From contig CM074193.1 in NCBI GenBank assembly GCA_037179385.1, positions 3,183,547-3,247,546 on the forward strand: a stretch of 64,000 nucleotides of DNA, in the 5' to 3' direction. The first letter of the stretch is position 1, and the number at the start of each line of letters is the position of its first letter. The stretch is from Holothuria scabra (lineage: Eukaryota > Echinodermata > Holothuroidea > Aspidochirotida > Holothuriidae). The position numbers and the translations under genes are program-made. This document shows, one piece after another, positions 1-11,447 of the stretch. The notes under the pieces were generated by a model that saw only the letters and a program-made list of their open reading frames with translations, searched no databases and had not been told where the DNA came from.

Positions 1-90
1 GTTGTTGGGCGGGGGCCTCAACAACTTCTTCCATAAGTGTTTATGTGAGCGGAAGGGGAGCCGGCTTGGTCTTGAGCGAGAACTTCAGTT

Positions 91-276
91 AATGTGGATC
101 GAGAACAACAGTGCTAGAAAACAAGCTTGAGATGCACGGGTAGCATCAGAATTTGCCAGACAGAGGCCACAAGGACCCCTCCATCCTGTGTCATCTTTCT
201 GGCAAAGTCTGGTGCTTCTTGCCCGTGCATCTCATGCCTTATTTTCTAGCACTGTTACACTCGATCCTCATTTCAA
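91..276. repeat. snap-back MITE with ~80-bp inverted arms
   Basis: The left half (from AATGTGGATCGAG through CAGTGCTAGAAAA and GAGATGCACGGG) is repeated as an imperfect inverted copy on the right, ending near 275, with a short centre near 182. This gives a hairpin of about 80-bp arms with scattered mismatches, typical of a foldback MITE. No coding potential and no clear target duplication. Confidence 0.75.
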
Positions 277-1477
277 AGTGTCTGCAGGGTGATCCAACAT
301 ACATGAGAGAAGTGAAACATGTTTATTTCGTAAACAATATTGACCTATCACTGCTATGAATATCACGGAAACTCTTTGCCCATCAACGTGAACGTACGAA
401 AATCCAATCATGTAAACACCGCGCAGTATCAATATTAGTTATTGCAGACACTATACACCAACATGTTATTTTCAGTTAACGAAAACCAAACAGCCTACGC
501 ACCAAAATGGGTATTTCACAAACACAAAAACCGTAACTTTACGCGCACGACATACCACTCCCGTCCTTCTTCATACAGTCACCCACAAGAAGTCTTAAAC
601 CAAAATTTCCACATACGGTCAATAAAAAGTCATGGGATGATCAAAAAAAAAAATCCCGTGGTTTTTACGAACCAAACTCCCTCTAGACAGCTATAGGCCT
701 TTGTTCACTTTGTTTTGTATTAGTTTCAAACGTCTCAATATTTAACTTTTGCCGGTTTGGCAGCTCATGTAATATATTTACTGGCAATTTAATTCATTTT
801 GAGACCACAACATTATTATATACGCTATCATATATCTTGTACTTTCCATTTTCATTTTCATAATGGCTATTAGGCCTAATTGTTAGAAACCAGGACATTT
901 TAGAAGCGACATTTTAAACCTTTTCGTAAGGTTTATGAAAGTTCCTTTTGAGAAGGAATGGGTAAATGAATATTACTCTTTAGCTTCCAGTCGCAGTGAA
1001 CAGGTGAACGATTTTTCTTATCTTCAAGAATCAAAATCAGTTTTTCGGGAACCACACAGAGGTGCGACCAAGCGCGGATCCATTAGTTGCTGAAGAGGAT
1101 CAATATGTCCCGAGGGTGAACCAGGCCAGCGCGAAGCGAGAGTGTCACTGCTCAAAGTCCAGAGGCCTGCGTGATGGTCCCTTGAGAGGTCGGTGGGTGG
1201 ATCTCTGGTGGTGGCCCAGGGCCGGGAAGGCCCCCGGAAGCTCTCGCAATATAAGACAATTTAAACTTCACACAAAATCAGTTGAAAGTGCCTCAATAGA
1301 CACGAAAATGTGAGCCGCGATCCTTCAGGTTTACCGATTTAATAACCTTGGGAGTTCACATTACATCTGGTCATTATCTTAGTTTCACTATCTGACTTCG
1401 AAAGAGATCAGGTCAAGAAAGGGCAGGGGTGCGCTATTTGACGTCACATGGTTACTCGACGAACCTTACACTTTTAA
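277..1477. other. no gene recognised
   Basis: AT-rich sequence with only short chance open frames. A GC-rich patch at about 1057-1245 differs from its surroundings in composition and may be a transposon fragment; no domain is visible in it. Confidence 0.5.
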
Positions 1478-1764
1478 AGGCAGTCATTCGTCACCCCAAA
1501 CTACAGTTTCGGTATACATATATCAAAACTCTCAATTGGTACAGCTCTTTGATTGGCATCACATTCAAACAATGCATCATAGCTAAATTACACAGCATGG
1601 GCACTGAGAGTGTCTTGATTACATATTATGGACTTCTATGGCCACTGGGACAAGCCATGAAGCAATAAACTAGGATTGTGTCTGGATAAAGATGAGTTTT
1701 AAATAAATGTGGGAGGGGCTAGAAGTAAGTAGGTTGGGAGGTTTGGGATGATGAAAATATGCCT
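1478..1764 (-). mobile_element. TTAA-flanked MITE, family A (young copy)
   Basis: Flanked by TTAA at 1474-1477 and 1765-1768, with terminal inverted repeats AAGGC...GCCTT and the subterminal motif TCACCCCAAAC. Nearly identical over ~290 bp, inverted, to the copies at 5243, 32845 and 38105. TTAA target sites are known for piggyBac and Kolobok DNA transposons; which superfamily mobilises this one is not shown. An open frame of ~60 codons crosses it in all four young copies but looks non-coding. Confidence 0.85.
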
Positions 1765-2810
1765 TTAAAGGACGAAATCATCATATGTGATTTCATCGAT
1801 AGACTTAGAGGGCATTTTTGTCGACTCTATAGATATCCTCTTAATTGTGACCCCCTCAACAAAGCAAACTACATCCATCCAGGGAGTTTTAACTCCCTGA
1901 TCCAACTATAAATGTCGTTTTTCGAAATTGTTTAATTCATGCATGCTACTCACTATTTTGAAGAAGTACGGTCTGTTTTCTACCGTCGATTAAGCACAAC
2001 CCTTCAATCTTTTTTCCCGCCCCTCCTCACTTGCAATTCAATTTGAATTCATGGTTTATAGAAGCCATTGTGAAAACTTACTTGAAGATAGTTCGCCGGA
2101 GTTGCGGTGTTTTCGGAACAATAGATGGTGACGACCGTATTCAAGGGAGAATAAAGAAACTACACACATCCCGTTTATGACTTTCGCCCTAAAAGTAAAC
2201 ACCAAATTGGACAAAAGTTTGACGTAACGTTTTATTGTACAACACAGTGGCACTTTTACAACAATGCAGCTTTTTGCGTCACCGCATAAATTACGGTAAT
2301 ATCGATGATGTTTTCTTCAAGATTGACAGTAATACCGTTGAAATGTATTAGCCTGGAAGTACTACCTCCTTCCATGGTATTAGGGAGTTTGTATACCGTA
2401 TACGTCGCGTGATAGCCAGTGGAGGCTTGGCTACTGAGAGTATAAGAACAGGTACCAAATTAAAAGACGAAATGTATGATATAGTAAACACAAAACCTCT
2501 GAAAGCTATCCCTGTTGTAAAAGCGGTGGGAAGGGGGCTACATCGCACGCAGAGCGCGAACGCGAAGCTTTGGTCCAGGGGTCTTTCTTGTGGGGTCAAG
2601 GAGAGACAACCCTAGTGAAAGTTCAGGGGCAAATTCCTTGTCGGTCCTGAGGTTTTACCATATCTCTGGTTGAGAAATTTAAGTCTTAGCCAGATAGATA
2701 TCTTTCGTACTAAATCATGGAGTCCGTACGTCTTCGGCAAAGCTTTGCTGCAAAAGTTGAGTCTGAAAATAATTTTATTTGGCTCAGGAGTGCGGGAAAC
2801 TGGGAGAACG
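1765..2810. other. no gene; one 20-bp micropalindrome
   Basis: Nothing recognisable as a gene. At 1880-1899 there is a near-perfect palindrome with 9-bp arms CAGGGAGTT / AACTCCCTG around TT, flanked by similar heptamers ATCCATC and ATCCAAC. The 15-mer GGAAGTACTACCTCC at 2355-2369 recurs at 6215-6229, so part of this stretch is probably an old repeat. Confidence 0.45.
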
Positions 2811-3041
2811 TTTAAAGCAACTACTAAATATCCTTACTTTCTTCTTATTTCTCTTCAAATTATCTTTTATTTGAAGACTTCAGTGTTGCATATTCAAGGT
2901 AAATTAAACAGTACCGGTACCTCCTCGTAAATTTCACATTTGAGGAGTAAAAATAACGTCACATTACTGTCAACAGCCTATCTTGAAAAACGACAGTCTA
3001 CTACAATGCTTCAGGATGGGATGACTGTTCTTGCCTTTTCA
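2811..3041 (-). mobile_element. MITE, family C
   Basis: Begins at TTTAAAG and matches the other family C copies (4339, 19235, 27544, 39684, 45157, 48212, 49853) through CTTCAGTGTTGCATATTCAAGG, ACAGTCTACTAC and the end GACTGTTCTTGCC. Short and non-coding; diverged. Confidence 0.75.
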
Positions 3042-3550
3042 GTCCTCAGTGAAACAAATAGCTGCATGAAGTAAGCTATAAAGCTGAGTACCTTTTGCTC
3101 TCTGTGCTTTCATGCAATTAACTGCTCCTGTGCAATTTCAATAACACGATATATATAGTTTACTGTATTTGATTTTTCTGACACAAGTCTTCCAAAGCGA
3201 ATGAGGATAAATCTTTAAAAAAATTCTTTTGCAACTTTATTTTTTTTTTATTTTGGTATTCTCTATAAAATAAGAAAGTATTATAAGCAAAACCATATCA
3301 GCATTGAAAAATAGGAAATTAAACCAGTGACGGGTGAAATACAACTGCACAAGAAAGTTGCTGAACTTCTTTTGGGACTGATTCTTCTGGAATGGTAACA
3401 CAACGTACACACACAAAACATTGGTTTTCGAAGAAGGAAAATACAAAACAAAAGTGAGAGCAAGAGCAGCAGTGGAGTCACCAGACTTTTCATTCTATGG
3501 GAAGGGGAACTGGGGAACACAACAATTTGCAGGGGCACTACCAAGTTGGT
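3042..3550. other. no gene recognised
   Basis: AT-rich spacer with a T-tract around 3239-3250. Two overlapping minus-strand open frames of 69 and 87 codons are hydrophobic by composition, with no motif or splice context; treated as chance. Confidence 0.45.
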
Positions 3551-3559
3551 GTCCCACGA

Positions 3560-3650
3560 TTTGAAAAAAGACCATGGGCGGCTCGACTTGAACCAATTTG
3601 TTGGAAACTGGGCCGTAAAACTCCAACTAACTAGACTCCACTCTTTGAGC
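3560..3650 (+). mobile_element. SINE 3' fragment
   Basis: Contains the conserved 3' module of the SINE seen at 18519 and 63513: CCATGGGCGGCTCGACTT, then AACCAATTTGTTGGAAACTG and GCCGTAAAACTCC. The tRNA-like head is missing, so this is a 5'-truncated copy. Confidence 0.7.
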
Positions 3651-3654
3651 GAGG

Positions 3655-4328
3655 CTTATCGGGGTCAGGGTCCAGGGCGCGCCTCAGGGCCCTTGTTTGG
3701 GTCCGGGGGCAAAAGTCCCGGTGGGGGTCCAGGGGGGCAAATCCCCCAGAAGCCCCTAGCTTTTAGAATTTTTGTGAGGTATTAAAGTCGTTATTTAAGG
3801 GTAATTCTCTTGACTTTACAATTACCTCCAGGGTAACTTTTGTCAAAAAACAAAATGAACTACCAAGACCGGACCCGGATGACATTTTGAAGAAGCGGAC
3901 TGAACTAGAAAGAGAAAAGAAAGCAGTTGATGAGCAGTTAAATGTGAATCTCCTAAGAAAGGATGTAGGCCTAATCCTGCCTGAACGGTCACCTGAGCTG
4001 TGTGCCACTTTCAAAAGGCCGTAGTCGGAAGTATGCAGAAATATTAAGAAAAAAGAAAAGAAAAGAAAAAGAAAGAGAAAAGAAAAAGAACGCAACCCCT
4101 CTGACAACCGGAAATGGCATTTTTCTGGTGTTGTTGCGATATTTTCATTTAAAGAATATGAAAATTACTACCTTTTTGGTCAAAGAAGAATCGAATCTTT
4201 AAAAAAAGTAGCCACACTTTGATTATACAGAAGTCATGTCGCCTTTTCGAAATTTCATATCTCAGTTGGGGGCCCAAGATTTTCCAGGGGCCGAGCCCCT
4301 GGCCCTTACCCCTTTGGTGACGCCACTG
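3655..4328. mobile_element. GC-ended DNA transposon remnant
   Basis: Both ends are rich in G/C blocks (GGGGGTCCAGGGGGGCAAAT near 3725; CCAGGGGCCGAGCCCCTGGC near 4286-4305), and the right edge reads GGTGACGCCACTG, resembling the CAGTGGCG ends of hAT-like elements elsewhere in the window. The left boundary is uncertain and no target duplication could be found. Confidence 0.45.
3832..4024 (+). pseudogene. possible orphan exon, 63 open codons
   Basis: A pyrimidine-rich tract ending ATTACCTCCAG at 3831 looks like a splice acceptor. From 3833 the frame stays open for 63 codons to TAG at 4022. The product is charged and coiled-coil-like (DDILKKRTELEREKK, then AVDEQLNVNLLRKD), unlike the surrounding low-complexity sequence. 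I do not recognise the family. It lies inside a GC-ended transposon remnant, so it may be a transposon-encoded exon or a captured host exon; no donor site is obvious at its 3' end. Chance remains possible. Confidence 0.3.
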
Positions 4329-4338
4329 AAGAACAGTC

Positions 4339-4582
4339 AACCTAACTTGAGGAAGTGTAGTAATCTGTCCTGTTTCATTATTGACTGTTGAAGGTCATGT
4401 GGCAAAAAATTTTCTCTCCGATCAAAATTGCCAACCTGGAGTAACTGTTTGTTTTGAAATAGAATATTGAAGTCCTAAAATATGACGAAAGATACTTTGG
4501 AGAGAAATAAGAGGAAAATCGTTATATTTAGCTGTTGTTTCAAAATACGTTTAGCAGTTTGCGGGACTATTCACGACCTTTA
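4339..4582 (+). mobile_element. MITE, family C
   Basis: Matches the family from ACAGTCAACCTAACTTGAGG through TTGACTGTTGAAGGTCATGT to TATTCACGACCTTTAAG. The left terminus directly abuts the GCCACTG end of the upstream element, suggesting that element inserted at or into the MITE edge. Confidence 0.75.
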
Positions 4583-5020
4583 AGTCGCGTTAATTACACT
4601 GCACCGACTTCAAATCGGATTCTGATCCGATTGTCAAGTTATTTAAATCACGTTTATCTCTGGTTGGAAAGAACCGATTAATTGCCAACTCGTGTAAATG
4701 TATGGTTTTCATCGGAGATTCAACCGTGTGACCGTCGCGTTTAGGTACCCGTGCTCTCATTGGCTTCCTTTTAGTTATAGCTATGCTAATGTGACGATAG
4801 GCAACATTTTAACACTTTACGCGACTAAGCCATCGGTGTACTGCGTAAAATTTGGTAGGAACCGTGCGCTGAATATGGTGAGTGAATGAACAATTTTCAC
4901 CAGAATGTTTTCCATACGTGCCTCTTTAACACATCAAAAATTAAATTTGGTATTCTTTTGAACAAGACAAACGTTGGCCATCTATAATGATACATTGATA
5001 TGCTAACGTGGTTGATGCTG
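4583..5020. other. no gene recognised
   Basis: Unique-looking sequence; a plus-strand open frame of 63 codons at 4698-4889 has no recognisable motif or splice context. Confidence 0.4.
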
Positions 5021-5892
5021 AAAGTGTACCTTCCTCAAGTCAAAAAATCAAAATTCAAAATAAATATTAAAGAGCTTGCAAAATGATTCCAACAGTCTCA
5101 CTGCCATCTTCATAGGACATTCCTGAGCTGAGATATAAAATGTTGAAGTTTATTTACCTAAGACAAATTGGTTCATTGGGTAATAATTTGTGACTCTCTT
5201 GTTGTACAACTTACATAACCAGCCTTGTAACCCTTGAAAGTGAAAGGCATATTTTCATCATCCCAAACAGTTCCAATTCTCCCAACCTACTCACTTCTAG
5301 CCCCTCCCACATTTATCTAAAACTCATCTTTATCCAGACACAATCCTAGTTTATTGCTTCATGGCTTGTCCCAGTGGCCATACGAATCCATAATGTGTAA
5401 TCAAGACACTCTCAGTGCCCATGCTGTGTAATTTAGCTATGATGCATTGTTTGAATGTGATGCCAGTCAAAGAGCTGTACCAATTGAGAGTTTTGATATA
5501 TGTATACTGAAACTGTAGTTTGGGGTGACGAATGACTGACTTCAAAAATGTTTTCATGAACTTGAACACTCCCTGTTTGCTTGCATAGCATTTTGTACAG
5601 GGAGGGCTTTATCAGTTACATCATGTCATAAGAGTAAGAGTGCTATCACACCTTGGTACAAAGGTGCAGTAACTTACAGAAAAACAAAGAAATACAAAGA
5701 TTGTAATTTGAGTAGTACAACAATGACATCAAAATTTTTTGCGCAATATAGTGAGTTGAGTGAGTAAACTTAAACATTTTGTATCTCAGCTCAGGAATGT
5801 CCTATGAAGACGGGATTTGGACTGGTAGCATTCATTTTTCACGCTCTCTGACATACATTTCTTAATATTTTTGACTTGAGGTACACTTGAAG
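5021..5892 (+). mobile_element. MITE family B, split by a family A copy
   Basis: Terminal inverted repeats AAAGTGTACC...CAAGTCAAAA and TTTTGACTTGAGGTACACTT. The internal order matches the copies at 8724, 22368 and 41113: ACATTCCTGAGCTGAGATAT, a GTTGTAC stretch, AACACTCCCTGTTTGCTTGC, ACCTTGGTACAAAGG, GCTCAGGAATGTCCTATGAA. The copy is ~300 bp longer than 8724-9287 because a family A MITE interrupts it at 5243-5543. Confidence 0.85.
5243..5543 (+). mobile_element. TTAA-type MITE, family A, nested in family B
   Basis: Near-identical to 32845 and 38105. The family B copy at 8724 supplies the empty site (TTTCCTTTAAAATTAAAAAT at 8932-8951), while here the same point reads GAAAGTGAAAGGC...GACTTCAAAAATG. 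The edges have lost the exact TTAA but keep AAAGGC. Confidence 0.85.
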
Positions 5893-6791
5893 TATCACAA
5901 TGTGGTCTGTCCTACAGCTGACCTACTAGTATAACACGTTACAAGCGGTGGACATGAAGTCAAGTTGGCAAATGTGAAAACGTAGCTTGGTACAATGGCA
6001 GAGCTACTGCGGACTGACCCCAACCAATGCTCACCCTAGAAACGCCATTGGAATTTCCAGGAGTGAAAAGATGATAGATACAACACTCAATCTCTTCAAA
6101 CCTCCAATAAAATGATGAAACCCGGCTGCAAAACCCCTAGCCAAGCGGTAGAAGAGTTTTCGTTTGGTACTGCTGGGCTCGTTACCTGGGACTTCCATGG
6201 CTAAATATGCCATGGAAGTACTACCTCCGAGGCAGTACTTCCATGAATATACCAAGCAGCTCCCTGGTCCCCATTGGTAGAGTGACAGCTCCCTGTTTGT
6301 ATCATGCAAGTAAACCTCAAAGGAAGTGCTCCCATGGTTATGCGAGGCGGAGCTGCCATTGGCGGGTTATACCATGATTACAGTTGACCAATAGGTCTAG
6401 ATGTTGTTTGGACCATTTTGGGGCAATTGTAACAAAATACCATGACAATACGACCTCGTTGATCGTTGCCTTGAAAATGACGCAGTGGTTGCACAAAAAC
6501 ATCAAAACATGTCGTGTTCGTACCCTCGATTTTTTGAGACTTTTTGAACTAAAAGTTTTTATTTCGAAATTTCTTTAGATTTTCCTGTTTCATCATATAG
6601 TTCTGCCAAATAAAACGAAATCTTCAGGATATAAGTTACTAAAAAAAATGAAATATGTTAATTGGAAGATGAATTTTAGATTTAACACTTTGCCCACAGA
6701 ACGAGTCTTTTTATATTGATGGTTTCCAACACCTTTCGTGCATGAACAATCCTTTATTCTATAGACGAATGTGCACATTATGATCTGGAAA
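5893..6791. other. no gene; hairpin at 6211-6245
   Basis: No gene recognised. At 6211-6222 CATGGAAGTACT is repeated inverted at 6234-6245 (12-bp perfect arms, 11-nt loop), next to a second CCATGG pair at 6195 and 6210. Part of it is shared with 2355-2369. Confidence 0.5.
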
Positions 6792-7634
6792 GCCGTGTTC
6801 CCATTTGAGTGAGCGGGTGGATCAGGGGTTTGTTGCATCAAACGGTGTCGAATAACTTGACCCAGAGCCGCGTTCCCATTTGAGTGAGCGCGGTAGATCA
6901 ACATGTTACATGAATACATTGTGCAAGCGCGAAAAGGTCACCAATGTTTATAAGTCGGCCTGCGATTTGGTATCACTATAGCACTGTATCACAAAAACAC
7001 ACATGAGTGTGCGTGAAGTATACGTTTAGTCGCTAACTGCATGCACACATGCGGAATTTTCCAGCAAGTTTAATGACGTGAGGCTAAACTCTTGGGTTTC
7101 AGAACAGAGCAGAGACCAAAACCCGACCTTCACCAGTTCACCTTTGGTTTTCAAGTTCACCTATATACACCCCTCATATCAAAACCAAGGATCTTTTAAA
7201 CATTGCCTACTAAAGCACTGGCATCTCATCACACAACGTCCTGTATGCAATAAGATTTCTCAGTTCTGGAGAGCCTATCATTTCTTAAAACCGCAAAAAG
7301 TAAACTACACTACTCAGGCTGCATTGTATACACTTGCCCGTAGCGCGGCGTGCCTAGCGTGGCCTAGAACGAAGGAACATTACCCGCGTTTGCCACCGGG
7401 AAGCAAATGAATGCCGGGAAGGAATAAACCGGAGATCCGGGGTCACTTGATCCACCGATGTGTTCCCATTACAAATATTGATCCAGCACAGTCGATCTGA
7501 TCTACCCGGAACGGTCGATCAGAATCGGTGGATCTTGATCTTGAGTGAGTGTTGTTGATCCGCGTTCCCATTAGAGTTTGATCGAGAGCGGTAGATCTTG
7601 ATCTTGATTGCGCTCACTCAAATGGGAACACGAC
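6792..7634. repeat. inverted/direct repeat unit, GTTCCCATTTGAGTGAGCG
   Basis: The module GCCGYGTTCCCATTTGAGTG occurs in direct orientation at ~6792 and ~6867 and inverted at 7610-7634 (CGCTCACTCAAATGGGAACA). Partial copies lie near 7460 and 7562. The 6867/7634 pair could be the termini of a ~770-bp element; GTAGATC follows the module in several copies. A 110-codon plus-strand open frame (7078-7410) inside has no recognisable motif. Confidence 0.6.
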
Positions 7635-8263
7635 TAAAGATCAGTCCCAGGGACAAGATGAGATTTACTCAGGAATTTCGGAAAGAAACCTCCTTGCCAC
7701 TGTCAACATGGTCTCTAATTTCAGTCACGTATTATTTCAAGACCGACGACCGATAAAACGTCCGCCAAATGGCAAAAACGTTGGTATAATCTATTCCGCT
7801 AACCCTGCGATAGTACTACTTCTAGTCTAGTAGGAGTATAAGTCACAACTTTAAAATTTCATTTTTTAATCACCTTACCAGCATTAAGCATTCATTGCTA
7901 TGATGCTATTCTATAAATGACGATATCAGGGTGGTAGGGCTTTTGAGCAATAACATAACTCAAGTTGTTTCTTGGAAACTACTTGTAGGGCAAGAAAGTG
8001 GAGGGAGGGAGCGGAGTTCAATCCCACAATGCAGGAAATGATTCCTAATCATTTCAACACGATACAATTTTCTCCATATTTTCAGTGATATCCATTTTGA
8101 CCAAATGGTTGATGGCTAGGGTTCATCCCGCTACTAACTAGATGAGTACAAGGGCGTAGCCTGTATTTGATCATAAGGGACGGATGCAGTGATGATGGTC
8201 GTTCCCTTACTCCAGTTGCAAATATGGATTGATATCTGGATAAATCTGGTTAAATGCAGCCTT
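7635..8263. other. no gene recognised
   Basis: AT-rich spacer. I see no motif, repeat match or coding signal. Confidence 0.4.
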
Positions 8264-8716
8264 TATATGGCCATTTCAAGCCAGATATACTGCCAGATTT
8301 AGATGCCTTGGTATAATATATCAAGTTTTATATGGTCATATCAAGCCAGATATAACTTGATTCAGGAAAAGCCCAGATGTGCAAATAGTTTGATATGGCC
8401 ATATCAAGCCATGTATAACTTGATGAAATACAATCCCAGATATGCAAATTAAGTTTTATATAGCCATATCAAGCAAGATATGATTGATGAAATGCCTTCC
8501 GAGATATGCAGAGTGAAGTTTATATGGCCATATCAAGCCAGATATAAATTGATGAATAAAGTTTGATATGGCCATATCAAGCCAGATATAACTTGATGAA
8601 ATGCCTTCCCAGATAAGCAAATGAAGTTGGATATGGCCATACCAAGGCAGATATAATTGATTAAAATACCATGCCAGAATTACATATAAACTTTTATATG
8701 GTCATATTTATACTTT
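8264..8716 (+). repeat. ~64-bp tandem repeat, about 7 units
   Basis: Units start with TTTATATGGCCATATCAAGC at about 8264, 8327, 8390, 8454, 8518, 8561, 8626 and 8691. The spacing is 63-65 bp except for one shortened 43-bp unit at 8518. Each carries the internal palindrome ATATGGCCATAT, then GATATAACTTGATGAAAT and CCCAGATATGCAAAT. Diverged minisatellite, non-coding. Confidence 0.9.
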
Positions 8717-8723
8717 ATGGTTT

Positions 8724-9287
8724 AAAGTGTAGCTCAAGTCAAATATTCAAAAATATATGTTTAAGAGAATGAAAAAAGAATTCTAACAGTCCAACTCCCA
8801 TCTTCATATGACATTCCCAAGCTGCGATATAAAATGTTGAAGTTTATTCACTTAACACATATTGGTCTATTGCGCAATAATTTGTGATTTTCTTGCAGTG
8901 AACAACTCACATTACATGCTTTGTTTTCCTTTAAAATTAAAAATGTTTTTATGACCTTGAACACTTCCTGTTTGCTTGCATAGCATATTGCACAAGGAAA
9001 GTTTAATTAATTACATCACCTTATAAGAGTAAGAGTGCTATCACACCTTGCTACAAGGTGCAGTAACGTTCGGAAAAACAAAGAAATACAAAGATTGTAA
9101 TTTGAGTAGTACAAGAATGACATCACAAATTATTGCGCAATGTGCCATTTTAATTTGAGTGAATAAACTTCAACATTTAATATCTCAGCTCAGGAATGTC
9201 CTATGAAGATGGGAGTTAGACTGTTCAAATGTATTTTCCATGGTCTTTAATACATATTTTTGATTTTTTTGACTGTAGGTACACTTC
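8724..9287 (+). mobile_element. MITE family B, uninterrupted copy
   Basis: About 564 bp from AAAGTGTAGCTCAAGTC to GACTGTAGGTACACTT. It contains the full family B interior (CCCATCTTCATATGACATTC, TTTGTATTTC-like reverse tracts, ACCTTGCTACAAGGTGC) and is the empty-site reference for the nested insertion at 5243. It starts a few bases after the tandem repeat ends. Confidence 0.85.
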
Positions 9288-9739
9288 AATTTGAGTACCT
9301 GCCCTACATAAAGGCCTTCTCTGGAAGCTGAACAAGTATGAGCAGACCTAAATCATAACATTCAAACCATATTCAGCTATATTATACTAAAATATGCAAA
9401 TGACTTTCCAATGTGAGCGTGGTCAGGAATTTAGGGCCCTGATTTTTTTTTGATTAAGGAAGTAAAATGTGAAAAATCATGAAACCTTCAACAAAATTTA
9501 TGTTGGAATATTGCTCCATACGATAATTTATAAACCAACAATGCAGTGTAAACATTTTAAAGTAGGAATTTCAAAGCAGTTTTTTCTTCACTATTTAGTA
9601 ATTTAACAACTTCAAATACTTAAGTCAATGTTATACTATGGACATTAAACTTTTGTCAGAGATGCTCAGATAGCCTTGGAATTATGCTGGCTCAGAAGGC
9701 TTCTGATACACTTTACACACAGGTAGTGCACTTATAAAT
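9288..9739. other. no gene recognised
   Basis: AT-rich spacer; nothing recognisable. Confidence 0.4.
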
Positions 9740-10125
9740 TTTGGTCAAGTCATTTATGGTCCAGATATGGGACATATATGCACCATACTTGTCTACTTGA
9801 TATGGGATCAATACAGTAAGTCTTTATATAAACCAAATATGGCACTGCTTCATATGGGATCATTACAGCGGCACACCTTGATATAAACCATCTATGGTAT
9901 TGCATTGTACGGTCCATATCTGTTCCAGATAAAGACCTGATCCAGATAAAATTTTATCTGGTCCATGTATGGATTAGATCTGGTTCTGGCACAGATCAAG
10001 GTTATATCTGACCAATTTTTTATCTGGCCCAGATATGAATCCCATATCTGCAGCAGAAATGGGCCAGATATGAAATCCATATCTGGCCCAAATATGGAAT
10101 TTCATATGTGGCCCATATCTGGAAT
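9740..10125. repeat. palindromic ATCTGGNCCAGAT-rich array
   Basis: The words CCAGATATG, CATATCTGG, ATCTGGCCCAGATATG and GATATGGG recur about every 20-40 bp in both orientations, most densely at 9900-10125. Vocabulary is shared with the 8264-8716 tandem repeat, suggesting a common origin. Overlapping open frames on both strands are by-products of the repetition. Confidence 0.8.
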
Positions 10126-11447
10126 TAGAGTAAGGTTGTGGGGGCGTCCTAGGAGAAGGCGTGTCCCCTGCCAAAGGGGAAGGGGATCCCTCTGAAAAAA
10201 TTGTGGCCTATGAGGGGCGGGTAGGCTAGATGTAAAACTTGAGCTTCGTTTCATGTTTGGGGCGCTCCTCCTGTCCCCTCTTTCCTCTTCTTCCTGCTTT
10301 TCTCTTTCTTTCTTTTTTCTCCTTCATTTCTCCTCATTTTTTTTTTGAGGGGGAAACGCCCAAATCTCCCAGGGCTTAGCCGTTGTTTGTTCACTCTACC
10401 GTGGCATAAGGTATATTGATGAATTATTATAGGGGACCTACAGTCCCCTATAATTTAAACTCTCTATGGCTGTTTGCCAAAATGCAAACATCGTGGGCAT
10501 CGCATTTAAAACGTATTAAAAACATTTCCTTTTTTTCTGAAATGGTATCGCTTCATCTTCCCCTTGTATAAAATCATGTATGTCAAATGTAGTCGCCGGC
10601 ATTTCTTTGTATTTTCGTTCAATGATCACTTTGCTTGCCGTATCTCCAGTAAACATACATAAGTGTTATACAGATCCCATGATGAATTGATAAGACTGCC
10701 TGCTGTCAATCTGCGGTATCCAGGGACCGGTGACTCTGCGGTGAACCCTTACCTGAGTAGCTGGCTGTAAGCCATGATTCCTCATTCATTCATATCTATA
10801 GAGAAGCTGAGGAACTGAGAAAACAGATTCCTCTCCGCGCCGTAGATGAACCCTTGATCTTTGTAGTACTTTGATGCTATAAGAAATATTTATCATCATG
10901 ATAGCATTTAAAACTCAATGGAAGTAACCAGGGAACTATTGTACCAATGTACCAATGTTTTCCACATGTACATTGGTTAAAATTCCGTTCTATGTCCGGG
11001 GATTTTTCTCAGGGTACTCCGGGTTTCCTCTCACTTGGCATAGGCATGGCTCTAAAATCGGTTGCCCAGCCTACGAAGTAGGTTGTGCGCAGGACCGAAA
11101 CAACTTCTAGTGGACCAGTTGACTGGACGACGTTGCCCCTTTTGCTTCCCCTCCGTTTGACACTGTAAATACCCAGACTTTTACAATATGAATAACATTA
11201 ACGATGGAGTTATGACTAGGCGGACCTACAACTGTATAATATGCGATAAAAATGGTACAGCAAAATTTCTTGAGTGATACGGTTCCAGTCCCGACGTTAA
11301 GTGCACCCATTCAGTGCTGGTCACTGCTGGAATTCTCGAAAATTTCCCACTTACAACATTGAATCGGAAGACAGGGATGGTGGGGGTGGGAAGTAACTGC
11401 TCGAACCAACTTTGAACAGAGTAACTACCAACAAATCAATTTTTTAC
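10126..11447. other. no gene; C/T tract and one hairpin
   Basis: Contains a pyrimidine-rich tract at about 10265-10348 and a perfect 11-bp hairpin, TTATAGGGGAC at 10427-10437 and GTCCCCTATAA at 10443-10453, with a 5-nt loop. No gene recognised. Confidence 0.5.

Noticed and set aside
1429..1668. 79-codon open frame, with a ~60-codon core shared by three other loci (5351, 32954, 38210)
   Set aside because: It lies inside family A MITE copies. The shared core reflects recent copying, and the differences between copies mostly change amino acids.
3763..4107. 114-codon minus-strand open frame rich in Phe and Leu
   Set aside because: It is the antisense of a purine-rich stretch (AAAAGAAAAG) and of the plus-strand exon-like frame.
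8264..8716. Possible CRISPR-like regular spacing
   Set aside because: Units are ~64 bp tandem copies without unique spacers, and this is an animal genome.
9892..10195. Overlapping frames on both strands with Trp/Ile/Gly/Pro-rich repeats
   Set aside because: By-products of the palindromic ATCTGG/CCAGAT array.
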